Counted from the first letter of the stretch, positions 12,241 through 22,800 are shown. The stretch is DNA of 64,000 nt from Macrosoma leucophasiata (GCA_036365455.1 JAWQUS010000017.1:8122001-8186000), one strand, 5' to 3'. Made by a program: numbers and translations. The notes: generated by a model not told the origin, from the sequence alone.

Positions 12241-12526
12241 CTGGTGGTAGAGCTCCAGTGACGATGCTCGCGGGAGTAGGTACACACCACCGCATTACCT
12301 TATATACTTACCGCTTAGTGGTAGTTTTCAACACTATCGTGTTCCGGTCAGGTGGTGATGTACGGCCCTGTAATTTCCGGCACAGAGGTATAACTCCTTA
12401 GGCCTCAGGAGTGGTAACGCATCTGCATTTAGCCTTGATCTTTGTGTGGGTGTTTATAGGCTGCAGTCATTACTTAACATCAATGTGAACTGCACACTTG
12501 TTTGCCACTTCCATTACATAAAAAAA
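12241..12526 (+). repeat. SINE-like 285-bp family, full-length reference copy
   Basis: Starts CTGGTGGTAGAGCTCCAGTG and ends CATTACATAAAAAA. The first 35 bases can form a hairpin (GAGCTCC with GGAGCTC in most copies; altered here). Copies share the same 5' start, 3' A-rich tail of varying length, and no coding frame. That favours a SINE-like retroposon over truncated LINE ends, though no clear A or B box is visible. Confidence 0.75.
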
Positions 12527-13733
12527 GTAAAATTAAGTGTAACACGAAAGTTGAGGCGTTACGCGCGATTCCCCCGCGAGCGCTGCGACCGAGCGGACGT
12601 ACGTATTTCACTCGGCCGCACACTTGCGATCTCCTTACGCACACCGAGTAAAATACCGTCGCGGGTCCGAGCTGACACACTCACTTTTGTAATCAATAAT
12701 TTGTTTCGCCAGTTGGATAACTAATAGGTAGATAGGTAATATGTTAGGGCCCAAATTTGTCCGAAGAAAGCAGTCTTTACCTGGATGCCTAAACAGCTTT
12801 CTGTTTTTCGTTCGCATAAACATGGAGCGATCAAAATTTTATGTTTTTAAGCAATTGAATCGTTCCGCTGTCTTGTTCTAACCAATGCTCGCGGCTTATG
12901 TTAGATCAAGACAGGGAACAAGATTAATAGCGATACTGCTATTAATTTAATAAACTTCAGCTAACTATTTAGAAAACTATCAACTCTAACGATATTTATT
13001 TCTGAACATGTATATATACGAGTACGCAGTATCTATTGCGTACCCGTGAACTATTCCGCGTGATATTTGGTGCAGGACAAAAGTACTAACTGTCTTTTTT
13101 AGGGTTCAAACTACGTCTATGATAAATTTCTTCACAAACGGCTCAGTTTGGTCATGCAAGCAATCAAACAGACAATCAGAGAGAGTTATTTTTACGTGTA
13201 TATAGTATAAGTACGGATTAAAGTCCAAAACCTCACCTGATATCAAATATCTTCTGCAATTTTGCATATCTCCGTATAAATTAACTCGAGCCCATATCGC
13301 TTTTATGGCGATTCAGAATACAACCAACCTCCATTTAGTAGCCATATTGCATCGTAAGCCAATACGAAGTCACATAACTAGTAATCATATTAATATTACT
13401 TGAACCCGATATAATTTCACTGGATTACGAATAACGAAACTGTAAATCCGAAGCAATAAACTCATTAATACGTTATACCATTCGATATCATCGGCGAAAC
13501 GATTGTCGTAAGTTTTAAATACTTACTCCGATAACAGCAGTAATACAAGTTCTTTATTGGGTCTCACTCGAGCTTTTATCGAAGTTTTCACGTTAATGCC
13601 GATTACGCTGTAAATCAGTTATTCCTACGTTTTATTAGTACTTCACTCGCAATTTGGTAAGAAAATGTGGTAAGAAATTATGTTGTTTCAATGAAATAAT
13701 AAATGTACCTACTTACTGAAATTAAAAACATAG
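12527..13733. other. Unannotated stretch, no family match
   Basis: Bases 12560-12680 are GC-richer (GAGCGCTGCGACCGAGCGGA); the remainder is AT-rich with no repeat or frame of note. Confidence 0.4.
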
Positions 13734-13842
13734 TTTTTATTTTGTATTGAAGTGGCAAACAAACATACAGTTCACATTGATGATACCTAATTGAATAATG
13801 TAGCCTTTAAACATCTACATTAAAACGAGGGATTTCAATGTA

Positions 13843-14074
13843 CAGTGCTCAACAATAAATACACATCGAGTCTAGGAAGGAGACTTCGGCTTATTTCGAA
13901 TCTGTAGAGCGTTATCTCTTTCGCACCGTACCTATTTGACGTTTGTCGACCATTTTGATCAAGTTTTGACCAATACGGACTGTCAGTGCTTACGTAGATA
14001 ACGCTCTACGAAGTCGAAACGAGCCGATCGATTCTTTCGCAGGCTCGATGTGCAATATTAATTGTTGAGTACTG
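13843..14074. mobile_element. MITE with CAGTG termini and TA duplication (copy 1)
   Basis: The 232-bp unit has inverted ends: CAGTGCTCAACAATAAATA on the left, and CAGTACTCAACAATTAATAT for the right end read inward. It is flanked by TA at 13841-13842 and 14075-14076. CAGTG ends and a TA duplication suggest a Tc1/mariner-mobilised non-autonomous element. It sits inside a SINE-like copy. Other copies: 23172-23703, 37765-37994 and a fragment at 16377-16520. Confidence 0.82.
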
Positions 14075-14105
14075 TAGATGTGTTGCCACTGCACACCATG
14101 CCCGG

Positions 14106-14615
14106 AATACGTCGTGATTCGTCGCGCGCGCTAGCGCGCGGCGCGGTATAGGATTCGAGGCAAGTGCCCCTTTTCCTCGGCATCTTCTGCTCCCATAGTA
14201 ATGGGAGCGGCGTCTTGTCTGGGTGGCGCAGTGGTAAGCGCCGCGTCGCCGATTAGGGCGCAGCGACGGAGTAGGCGCCTCCCAAGTGTGGTGGTGCCGC
14301 GATGACAGCGGTGCCGCGGCGGTTGGTATTGCGGCGGCGGGGGTGTCGTCACGGCGCGAAGTGGCGTCGCTGCGGCGGCTTCCGTCGCCCAGCGTCGAGT
14401 TTTGGGAAGCCAACAGGGGCGAGCATCCACCACTCCAGTGGCAACGCCCGCAGATATTGCGCGGTCGTAGCCCGGACCGTAGTCGGACCCGCGACCGCAT
14501 CCCCGATAGAAGCCCCCACGTCCGGGAATCGAACCCGGGTCGGGCAGGTTGCGTGACATCGTCACAGGGCATCTAATGGCGAGCCCGGCCGAGCTTGGCT
14601 CACTAACGTATCAGA
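14106..14615 (-). other. GC-rich 3' region of the Jockey-like element with a tRNA B-box-like motif
   Basis: On the minus strand this stretch contains GGGTTCGATTCCCGG (near 14522-14538), close to the Pol III B-box consensus. A plus-strand GGCGCAGTGGTAAGCG (about 14224-14239) resembles an A box, but on the opposite strand, so the two do not form one promoter. Several overlapping open frames occur only because GC-rich DNA has few stops; none shows a protein family. Confidence 0.45.
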
Positions 14616-15998
14616 TCACGATTCGGGATCGGGGCTCGGACATACGTCGGCGTCCCGGGGTGTCCGGGTTGATACCACGGAGAGGATTTCGCGCGGGAGT
14701 GCCCTCCCGTCAGGCGGCCTGCTATGTAGTGGGGCAAATCCGTGGAGGTGTCCGTGAGGTCCGTTTTCCGCACGATAGTACATACCGCGCGCGAGACGGA
14801 CCACGAACTCCTGAACGGATTCTACACGCAGGTCCCGTGAGATGACGTCATTTCTGACGTACCTCCCCGCGTTGGTTATCAAGCGTAGACACACGTTTTG
14901 CTGTACCTGTAGGCGACATCGCTGCGTAGTGGAGCACAAGGCGTACCACGCTGGTGCAGCGTACGTCAACCTAGTTCGAATGTAGGTGTTGTAGATCCGC
15001 AGCTTGGTGCTCAACGGCAGCCTCGACTGCAGTACCGGACGTAGCATCGCTCGAGCAGCCGCCGCCTGGCGCACCGCGTTATCCACGGTGGGCACCATGC
15101 GCAGCGCTCTGTCGATGGTACACCCGAGGTACTTGACCGACGGCTGCCATAGAACATCTTGGCCGCGGAGCCGTAGTGGTGGTAGTCGGTAGCGGAGTGT
15201 TCGCGTTGCGAAAGCGGCCGTCTTACCCACATTGACCATCCGCCACTTATCGAACCACTCCGGCAATCTATTCAGCAAACGTTGCATTTGCTCGTATGCA
15301 AAATGCAACCGGGGCGCCGACGTAAAGTAAGCGCTGTCGTCGGCAAACAGGGACAGCATTACATCCCTTTCTCCTTCGCGCAGATGTTCGCGCAAGGTGG
15401 GGATGTCGTCTGTATACGCCGCATATAGCGACGGCGACAAACAGCTGCCCTGTGGTACTCCTGCACGGATCGGATGGTGTGGCGATTCCTCCCCATCAAT
15501 CGAGACGTAGAACCGCCTGCCCTCCAGGAAGCTAGCCACCACCCTGTGTAAGGCGGGATGCAGTGTATCTAATTTCGCCAAGAGTCCAACATGCCACACC
15601 CGGTCGAAGGCTTTCTCGATATCGAGAAATACTCCGACCGAGTATTGACGATTGTTGAACTCATTATAGTGTAGTACCCTCACCAGCTGGAGCGTCGTGG
15701 AGTGTCCCGCGCGGAAGCCAAACTGCTCCTCCCTACATGGAAGGTGTGGCCTCAGCCTCCGCAGCAGAAGACGCTCGAACAGCTTGGCGAGGTGTGAGAG
15801 CAGCGTGATAGGGCGGTAGCTAGATGGATAGCGGCGGTCCTTGCCCGGCTTGGGGAGAACTATAACTTTCCCGAGTTTCCACTCGTTGGGAAAATGACCC
15901 GTGCGGAGTATGCCGTTGATATGATGAGATGCCCGGAATACGATATTGCTTACGATATTATCATTAACGTGTTCCTTTTCTTTAGACTGTGCTATCAT
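14616..15998 (-). pseudogene. Reverse transcriptase, C-terminal two thirds, still open
   Basis: The 460-codon frame begins at an ATG created by truncation (15998-15996); an intact ORF2 would begin well upstream. RT motifs run in order: LPKPGKD (residues 49-54), YRPITLLS (61-68), FLDIEKAFD (124-132), GVPQGSCLSP (180-189) and FADDSA (218-223), followed by VKYLGCTID and a thumb-like region. The catalytic Asp residues (D126, D220, D221) are all present. FADD and general order fit the Jockey clade. No stop or frameshift breaks the frame, so the insertion is recent relative to others here, but without an endonuclease it cannot mobilise itself. Confidence 0.88.
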
Positions 15999-16181
15999 TA
16001 AGGGGCAAGTAGATTAAGTCATGCGGTGGTGCCTATGCCCGCGAGCTCCGTCACTAGAGCTTTCCCAAATTTATGTCAATTAATTGGATATTTTTTTTTC
16101 AAGAGCCGAATTTGACGTTACGGATATTTGAACTGGTTGACCAAATACAGAAGGCAGAAAAAACACAATAATACAACGAAA

Positions 16182-16375
16182 CTCATACCTTGACTTTAAT
16201 AAAATACAGAAACAATTTCACGCACACATTTAAACATCTAGGCGACAGGTATAGGCCCATTTGGGCTTGTACTTTGACAGAGGAGAAAGCCTGCATATGA
16301 TGCAATCTGCCTGCAATGCATGGCTTATCATGCAATCGGCCTGCAATGCATGGCTACTCCCCTCCGGTGTTGCTC
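16182..16375. repeat. Dispersed repeat with CATCTAGGCGACAGGTATAG
   Basis: Shares TTTAAACATCTAGGCGACAG, a GGCCCATTTGG block and CTACTCCCCTCCG with 25475-25589. This copy carries an internal tandem duplication of about 29 bases (TGCAATCTGCCTGCAATGCA and TGCAATCGGCCTGCAATGCA). Nature unknown, probably a retroposon piece. Confidence 0.55.
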
Positions 16376-16376
16376 T

Positions 16377-16520
16377 ATGGCACTGATAGTGCGGTATTGA
16401 TCAAAATGGTCGACAAAGGTCACATATCTAAGGCGCCAAAAGAGATAACGCTCTACAGACTAAAAATAAGCCGAAAAATTCCTTCATAAGGCGATGTGTA
16501 ATATTTCTTGCACTTCCCTA
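16377..16520. mobile_element. MITE fragment of the CAGTG-ended family
   Basis: Shares GAGATAACGCTCTACAGACT and AATAAGCCGAA with the complete copies but lacks a good left terminus. The right end is degraded. It abuts the repeat at 16182-16375. Confidence 0.6.
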
Positions 16521-16828
16521 CAATCCCAACTAGAAAAAAGTTTCAACGAATTCAATGGCAAATAAATGATACTTTGACACTTCAATTACTGAGTTCAATT
16601 GATACAGATTGTTGACATCACCAATTTATAAAATGTTACATCGTCTTTCATTCATATCATGCCTTATCATGAAAACAAAAAATCGGTAAAGTTATCCAGC
16701 GACCAACCCAAAACCATTGCAAATTAGCTTCTATTACAACAACTCAAAGAGCGCTCAAACGACGCTTCTCTGCACAAAGAACTAGTGTTTTGTAGTTGGC
16801 AACGTTCAAGTCCATATTTTATAACTTA

Positions 16829-17000
16829 CTAGCTGATGCCCGCGGCTTCGCCCGCGTTGAAATTTTTTATGAATTTTCTTTGCTATAAACCTTACGGAGC
16901 CCGAGACCTTTCCAACGAATGCAAAACCGTGGAAATCGGTTCGTGCGTTCTGGTGTTATAACGTCAGGAAGGAAAACCCGACTTATTTTTATATAATAGA
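16829..17000 (-). mobile_element. Helitron-like non-autonomous repeat
   Basis: On the minus strand it begins TCTATTATATAAAAATAAGT and ends CGCGGGCATCAGCTAG followed by T. TC at the 5' end, CTAG at the 3' end, no inverted termini and a 3' GC-rich stem are Helitron features. The same family recurs at 53750-53928. Confidence 0.6.
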
Positions 17001-17202
17001 CTATATCAGTTCCAAATTCAAAAGAGCTGAGCATATTTTAAGTGATAACATTTCAAATAACACACGTAAAGATTTATTCATATAATTCATAAAATTAGGC
17101 TTCTGAAGAGCACATTTACATCGACATTTTTTTTAAACTTCCTAGACAATAACAGAATATCAGATACAATTTATCTTTTAAATTTTAATACGTTATCTTC
17201 AT

Positions 17203-18095
17203 TTCAGCCAAAAGACGTCCACTGCTACTCCAAAGCCTCCAATTAAGGGGGATATGCCATAATCGCCACGCTTGGCGATCGCAGTGGCGATAGTTTTATC
17301 TATATCTATATACTTGTAATACTAGCTGACCCGGCAAACTTCTTATTGCCTCACAATGAAATAATGTGTCAAAGTTTTGATAGATACGGACTGTTTGTAT
17401 TGAAAAATTAAATTGTGGTTTTTACTATTTCCCATCAATTTTTTCACATTTTCTTACCTTTAAACCTTCCCTAGACCTCCACGAACATATCAAGACCAAG
17501 ATAAGACAAATCCGTTCAGCCGTTCTCAAGGTTTAGCGAGACTAACGAACAGCAATTGATTTTTATATATAACGGCGGGAGATTACCGAATGGAGCCTGG
17601 CTGGAATGACGGGCGAACCAAAGAGTACACTATTGATACTAAGCGAACGTCACTCACTTTTTGAAGAGTTGTCTTACATTATTGTCACTCGAAAACCTAT
17701 TTGTTCTGTATTGTAAGATATTATTGTAATCTCATTATAAGTCCATGATTTAAGCGTTGTAATAATTAAATTAGGGAAAGAACTAACTGGCAGCCTTATT
17801 ATTTTATCGTGTTCCTGGAAGACAACGCCCACGATGAAGGCGCGTGTCAGCAAAGATACGCACCACATAAAGGAAACCTCGAATCGTCATTCTGGCACTC
17901 CAATATATATATATAGATAAGCGATATCTTTAGGATGCCCATCTTGCGTTATTGCACTTAATACAGCCCCATTGGAATGGTTTGAGCGCCATTGTTCGGT
18001 TGCCTGACCGCACTAGTGGAAGAGTTATCTTCCAGTAGAAGAAAATTCTTCCTCTGGTGCGTGGGGTGCTGGCGTCATGCCCCGACGCCAGCACC
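17203..18095 (+). repeat. GTCCACTGCTGG-type repeat split by a Helitron-like insert
   Basis: Left part to about 17303 (CCACGCTTGGCGATCGCAGT), right part from about 17925 to GTCATGCCCCGACGCCAGCA. The gap is the Helitron-like block. Confidence 0.65.
17322..17922 (-). mobile_element. Helitron-like repeat with extra internal sequence
   Basis: The 3' end is CCGGGTCAGCTAGT (plus-strand ACTAGCTGACCCGG at 17322). The usual 5' region (ATCAATTGCTGTTCGTTAGT) lies at about 17550-17575, but a second TCTATATATATATATTGGAG start occurs at 17922. The 350 bases between have no match in other copies here. The whole block splits a GTCCACTGCTGG repeat. Confidence 0.5.
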
Positions 18096-19343
18096 TTTTA
18101 ATACCTACTCAATAATGAATCTATCAGTATTTATGGACATATGAAAAGCAATTTCATGAAGATATCAAATATTTACTCATGAAAGGCGCCTGTAAATTGA
18201 AAACGTTAAGAATTTATTTAACTTCGAATCGCTACGTGAAGAGCAATTTCATAAATAAGAAATATATACGCATGTAGTAAACGGAATTCAAAAATATGTA
18301 TCTACAGACTGCCTCAGTAGTCTAGTGGTATAGCAGCAGTAGTGGTGGTATAGCAGGCCACTACTACTACGCCCAACAATAAAATGGTTTATCTCTGGTT
18401 ATATTGGCACTTTTTTTATTTTAAATTTGTTACTATTTTTATTAACGCTCCTTTGACCTGAAACCCACGTGTTCTAAAGCGAAGTTATTAAACATTAATA
18501 ATTCAAATATCGTACGAGGACCGCCTAGCGTTAGTTGTTCGACTAACAATTTATATTGATGATTTATTGATTAACAATGGTGTCGCTTTATTGTCCATTG
18601 CCCAAACTAAACGCTGTGATAAACGTGAGTACCTAGTGTGATTTTAAATTACGGTTAATATTTATTTATGTTGCAAAATAATAGAGGTACTAAACATTTT
18701 ATTCAACAGCCTTAAATATCGCAAAGCCTTCAGTTTCAATTCCTTAACTTACGCGAGCCCGCCAGAGGGCTCAAACACAAGGTTATTTACGTAAACAAGC
18801 TATTCCACATTTTAATAATGCCTAGCTAATTCCTTAATTTCATTGTCAGTTTTCGAATTCTCGAATTTGTTTAGTTTCTTAACCTTTCCGCATTCAACGT
18901 GTCCAATTAAAAAAAAACTTTGACTTATTGTCGACTCTCGAAGTCTAGGCTCGACGACCCGAAACCTACTTATTACATGCGACGAAAAAAACAATTACCA
19001 ATTGCTCGAGATTTAATCCGTTGATCTCGGTAATTTCTAAATTGAAACAAAAATCTGAAGTCTCATTTGAATTGACCCACACACTGGTACACTGGACTGG
19101 ATACTTTCGAGAAAGATCTTCAATTAATTGAAATAATCTTGATGTGTATCTAGTAGTATCTACACTACACCTCCTAAACGCTATCTGAGTAATGTAGCAA
19201 AAAAATATCGAAATATTTCACAGTCAACGAGTAGGTACAGTAATTTAATCAGAATTGATTGCGTTTAAAGATTGACTAAACAGATTATCGTTAATTGATT
19301 GCTCCCTATTCCCATTCCAAATTGTTGGAATTTATTTTATTTG
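18096..19343. other. AT-rich stretch with one weak tRNA-like A box
   Basis: GCCTCAGTAGTCTAGTGGTA at 18311 resembles a Pol III A box, followed by an imperfect GTAGTGGTGG stem, but no B box follows. Nothing else recognised. Confidence 0.35.
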
Positions 19344-19562
19344 ACGACCCGGTTAGTCCAGCGGTGTGAAACCACCGTTTGATTCGAAGGATCGCGGGTT
19401 CGATCCCCGCACCGGGACAAATAACTGTATGGCCTACAGATATTTGTTTTAGGTCTGGGTGTTTGTGTATGTGTTGTGTGTGTACAACGGCACCCACGAC
19501 ACAGGTTATACCTAGTGTGGGACTGTGAGTGTATGCGTATTTATTATTATTATTTATTATTC
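19344..19562 (+). mobile_element. tRNA-derived SINE, complete copy
   Basis: The head has an acceptor-like CCCGGT ... ACCGGG pair, an A-box-like GGTTAGTCCAGCGGTG and a B box GGGTTCGATCCCC. A conserved body follows (TGGCCTACAGATATTTGTTT, CGGCACCCACGACACAGGTT) and an ATT-rich tail. Other copies: 27622-27830, 42436-42615, 43511-43712 and a degraded one at 25590-25745. Confidence 0.82.
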
Positions 19563-20066
19563 AACTTTTATTTAAAACATCTGCAATTGTATTACCGATA
19601 TAAGCGTAAAGATGTTTATTCCACTTTGTTTGAGATCAAAATTGATCTTTAATTAAAGACGACGGTTAATGGAACGTCATTTGAAGCAGAAGAAAAAGCC
19701 TCCATTGTAAAAAATATAATTTCCCTAATTTGGCCGCTTTTTCCACAGTCCGATTCTTTGCTAACAAACTGTAATACAAAGGAAAAAAGTCTTGGTTTTT
19801 CACGTTTATTCTTTCATTTGAGAGTTTTGTGAACGGAGTGGCAGCTGGATCCGAGTTTCCGCGTTTTGGACGTAAGTGATGTTACCATGGCTAGTATGGC
19901 AACCATAATAACTATCTTGGACAAAAATTGTATCTACGAAATGGAAAACAGCTTTTTGGTACAAGTAAATTGTATCATTTAGGTATTTCTATGTTATTTG
20001 TAAAAAAATAACGAGATTACGATTATTTTATATTATTTCGCATTAACACATGCTTGTGAAATATAA

Positions 20067-20339
20067 TTTATTTTTAAAGAAAAATGGAAAGAAAAATTTG
20101 ACTTCAGGCGAGACTCGAACTCGCGACCTACTGGGAATCTAGTCCAGCCGCTCTTCCAATTGAGCTACTGAAGCTCTGCCCGATTTGTCAAATCTTTCCT
20201 TCACATCTATTGCATTGCTTTATGGTAGCAGCAGCGCCATCTATTACCAACTATGCGGCTGGACTAGATTCCCAGTAGGTCGCGAGTTCGAGTCTCGCCT
20301 GAAGTCAAATTTTTCTTTCCATTTTTCTTTAAAAATAAA
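20067..20339. repeat. 85-bp perfect inverted repeat carrying a tRNA-like sequence
   Basis: Bases 20067-20151 are the exact reverse complement of 20255-20339, separated by 103 bases. Each arm contains the T-arm and 3' acceptor side of a tRNA-like sequence plus a TTCTTT-rich flank. Only the left side has the complete tRNA-like unit (20101-20174). Exact identity over 85 bases implies a recent inverted duplication or ongoing gene conversion. Confidence 0.9.
20101..20174 (-). tRNA. tRNA-like sequence, probably an element head rather than a gene
   Basis: On the minus strand the 74 bases form a near-complete cloverleaf: a 7-bp acceptor stem (GCTTCAG with CTGAAGT, one G-U), a 4-bp D stem (GCTC with GAGC), and a perfect 5-bp T stem (GCGAG with CTCGC) around TTCGAGT. 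The anticodon arm is imperfect (CTGGA with CCCAG, an A-C mismatch), giving an ambiguous AGA in the loop. There are two spare bases before that stem. Related copies at 22030-22173 and 37376-37487 share the TTTTTCT flank, so this is a repeat family. A working tRNA is unlikely but not excluded. Confidence 0.4.
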
Positions 20340-20984
20340 AGAGATTACGATTAAAAATTAACCGCTTTTTAAAAGGATACAAAAATGAGTTTACGTTTCT
20401 TTCTAAAAAACTTTTTGATTATCATTAATCTGATAGCGTACCTATATATTCGATAGATTGTCTCTTAGACATACTCCTAGCGCTTGGTATAGCTACTAAT
20501 CTATCTAAAACTTAAATTTTAGGTGGAAACTTAGGTGTGCAGTAGAGTATTTTTTCTTTTTATATTAACACCAGTCTAAAGAGCGTATTAGTTACCTTTT
20601 ACATACTGTGTTAATACTATAGAAACAGCATTGAAAAGAAACTTGACTCTACCAAACGAGGGTAATATCCTAGTTGGAAAATCTTATTTCGTACAATTGA
20701 GTATGTAAATATGGTTATCTATGTCGTCTTTAGATACAGTCAACATATTACTATGTATATTAGCATTTGCGAGGCAAATTACGCCGGTCTAATATTGTTC
20801 AGCTTATTCGCCTAACTATATTTCTTTTAACGCGAGAAGCGTTATGCTAAACTCTATTACTGTTTTTTCTTACTGTTAGCGAAATCTCAATTCAATGTGT
20901 AATGTATTTACGTCTTTTACAGTTGGAAAACGTTTCGACTACATTAAATTGTACGCTATATAATTGTACTTCAAACCAAATCTC

Positions 20985-21175
20985 TTTTAGGGTTTAGTAA
21001 CGTACAACGAACCTTTATAGTTTCGCCATGACCGTCCATCCGTTGGTCGGTCCGTCCGTCCGTCTGTCCGCAGCTTAGCTCAGAGGCTATTAATATTAGC
21101 TGTTATATTGTTGTTATTATAAGATTGTGATTAGTAGCTGCATAATTTATGGTAAGGCTAAACATATTTGAAAGT
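20985..21175 (+). repeat. Second copy of the TAGTTTCGCCATG repeat
   Basis: CCTTTATAGTTTCGCCATGA, several GTCC units and CAGCTTAGCTCAGAGGCTAT. Confidence 0.55.
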
Positions 21176-22029
21176 TTGAAATCATCAGAGTTATTGAGGG
21201 TAGTTATCAATTCGAATTTCCTTACAATTAACACGTAGATGCGTAACTCCCTCTTTGCCTCAATCATATCTCAATGTTGAAAAATACATTATTATTAATT
21301 TTTGCTTGTCACAAGTCACATCATAGCTTTCACGTGGGCTGAGCCGCTAACATTAATTTGAATATAAAGGCAGTTGCAACTGCCCTGAATATGTCACTCA
21401 GATCAGACAAAGCATGTTAAGTAAATCATAGTAAAGTAGAAAGCGATTGAATAACAAATAATCTGATACTATAATTATCACTATAATTATCATCGCGTAA
21501 GTTTCTAGCCTCGAAAGAGTAGGAAGTCACAAAGATGAGAAAATATTGGCAAATGCACTAAATACGTCATTCACACAAAACCCATGTAAAAAAGTCACAG
21601 TGTAGAAAGCAGTAGAAAATACGAGCAATGTGATACATTTGTTCGACTATCATTATAATGGCAATTTCCTTTTGTAGGTGCACGGGCGCGCCAATCTCGT
21701 ATGCATATGGAATAAGGAAGGAATGTAAGATCAATCGGCCTACGAGCACAAACTAATCGAAAGCTTGTCTGCTGCACAATGACCACGGTCTCATAGGATT
21801 GTGGCTGTGAAAACAATTGGCCGTATTCCGTTTTCATGCGCTCTCGTTCTGAGATGCTGTCAATATGAAGTTTTGAAATCTCGGATGACCTTTTGGATAT
21901 GGAGAGGGAAAGACTAGGTATTGCGGAGTACTAGGAAACTATAGGTCTGTAGCCATTTGTGTTTTCATTCGATTTCAATGTTATCACATGTGCAAAACCT
22001 TTCATATTCTTGAACAAATCTAAGAAGAT

Positions 22030-22173
22030 TAAAGAAAAAACGGAAAGAAGAAAAAGTGGTGAAGCGGCTGGACCACTTCGGTAGCTTAGTGGTAAAGCGG
22101 CTGGACTGGTTATCCTGAGGTCTCAAGTTCGATTCCTGCCCGAAGTCAAATTTTTCTATCCGTTTTTTCTTTA
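22030..22173 (+). mobile_element. tRNA-like unit flanked by inverted AAAGAAAAAACGGA arms
   Basis: A tRNA-like core (ACTTCGG ... CCGAAGT, A-box-like TAGCTTAGTGG, B-box-like AGTTCGATTCC) lies between AAAGAAAAAACGGAAAGAA at 22031 and its inverted partner CTATCCGTTTTTTCTTT ending at 22172. A short duplicate GCGGCTGGAC precedes the core at about 22063. Same family as 20067-20339. Confidence 0.65.
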
Positions 22174-22454
22174 ATTTCTAAAGTTCACTCGCATGTATTA
22201 TTGCGAAAAATAAACAGTAGGTACAAATCTAAGAAGAGATATAATATCTTGGTAGCTAAGTGATAACGAGACTAATCTATCAAAGTGTAAAGTTCGAAAA
22301 TATTATTGAAAGCAATTTTTTATTGATACAGTATCAGGACGGGCAACGCATCTTCTTTACACCTTTAGTTTTTTGGGGTGCTATTCTAGACTTATATCAT
22401 GACCGACTAGGCAAAATGAGAACGACTTTCAAGAAAATCACATTTTCAAATTCA

Positions 22455-22575
22455 CATTTGCTATAATGAAGGTAGATGAGGCACGAGAGGTATGTCAGGA
22501 CCGGGATGTCTGACACTCTACATTCTCTGCCTACCCCGTTAGGGACCTGGCGTGAAGATACATACATACATACAT
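22455..22575 (+). pseudogene. Retrotransposon C-terminal scrap ending in CATA repeats
   Basis: It reads roughly as KVDEAREVCQDRDV, a stop, then HSTFSAYPV before ending in a CATA microsatellite. The same block occurs at 54035-54165, so it is a dispersed repeat, likely the 3' end of a non-LTR element with a short tandem tail. Confidence 0.55.
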
Positions 22576-22800
22576 TTGCTCTTTCATGACCACAACAAAA
22601 TTGTAAACGAATTTCCGAAGTGGTTGTTGTTTCTATAAACTAAGCACAGTCACTTGAGGCTGTAACTAGGAGTCATTGTATTTGAGACAGCACAATCTAG
22701 CTCGTTTGTTTGTGGGACATCGATTGGTTTACGTTGATGTATGAGATTCAAATTCACAGGGACTATTCTATATAACTATTTTACATTGGAGCGTTATCTA

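Larger units (their letters stand above)
14106..16008 (-). mobile_element. 5'-truncated Jockey-like non-LTR retrotransposon
   Basis: A GC-rich insert of about 1.9 kb interrupts a SINE-like copy: that copy's sequence stops near 14105 and resumes at 16011. The insert contains a long open RT frame on the minus strand and a 3' region (14106-14615) with no convincing coding sequence. The 5' end, with endonuclease and the start of RT, is missing, as is usual for target-primed insertions. No clear target duplication was found. Confidence 0.8.
13734..16070 (-). repeat. SINE-like family copy split by two insertions
   Basis: Pieces at 13734-13840, 14077-14105 and 16011-16070 line up in order as one minus-strand copy. 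The first gap is the TA-flanked MITE and the second is the Jockey-like element. Confidence 0.7.

Noticed and set aside
14131..14576. Several overlapping open frames of 84-188 codons on both strands
   Set aside because: They lie in the GC-rich 3' region of the Jockey-like element, where stops are rare by composition. The translations are Arg/Ala/Pro-rich with no family motif.
14099..15944. ATGCCCGGAATACG present at 14099 and 15931 as a possible target duplication of the Jockey-like element
   Set aside because: The right copy lies inside the RT coding sequence, not at the element boundary, and a 14-base match is expected several times by chance in 64 kb.
19855..19885. Possible exon end (GTTTTGGAC|GTAAGT)
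   Set aside because: A good donor-like motif alone; no open frame with protein features precedes it and no acceptor pairs with it.
20101..20174. Functional tRNA gene
   Set aside because: The anticodon stem has a mismatch and extra bases, the anticodon is ambiguous, and related degraded copies exist. Listed only as tRNA-like.
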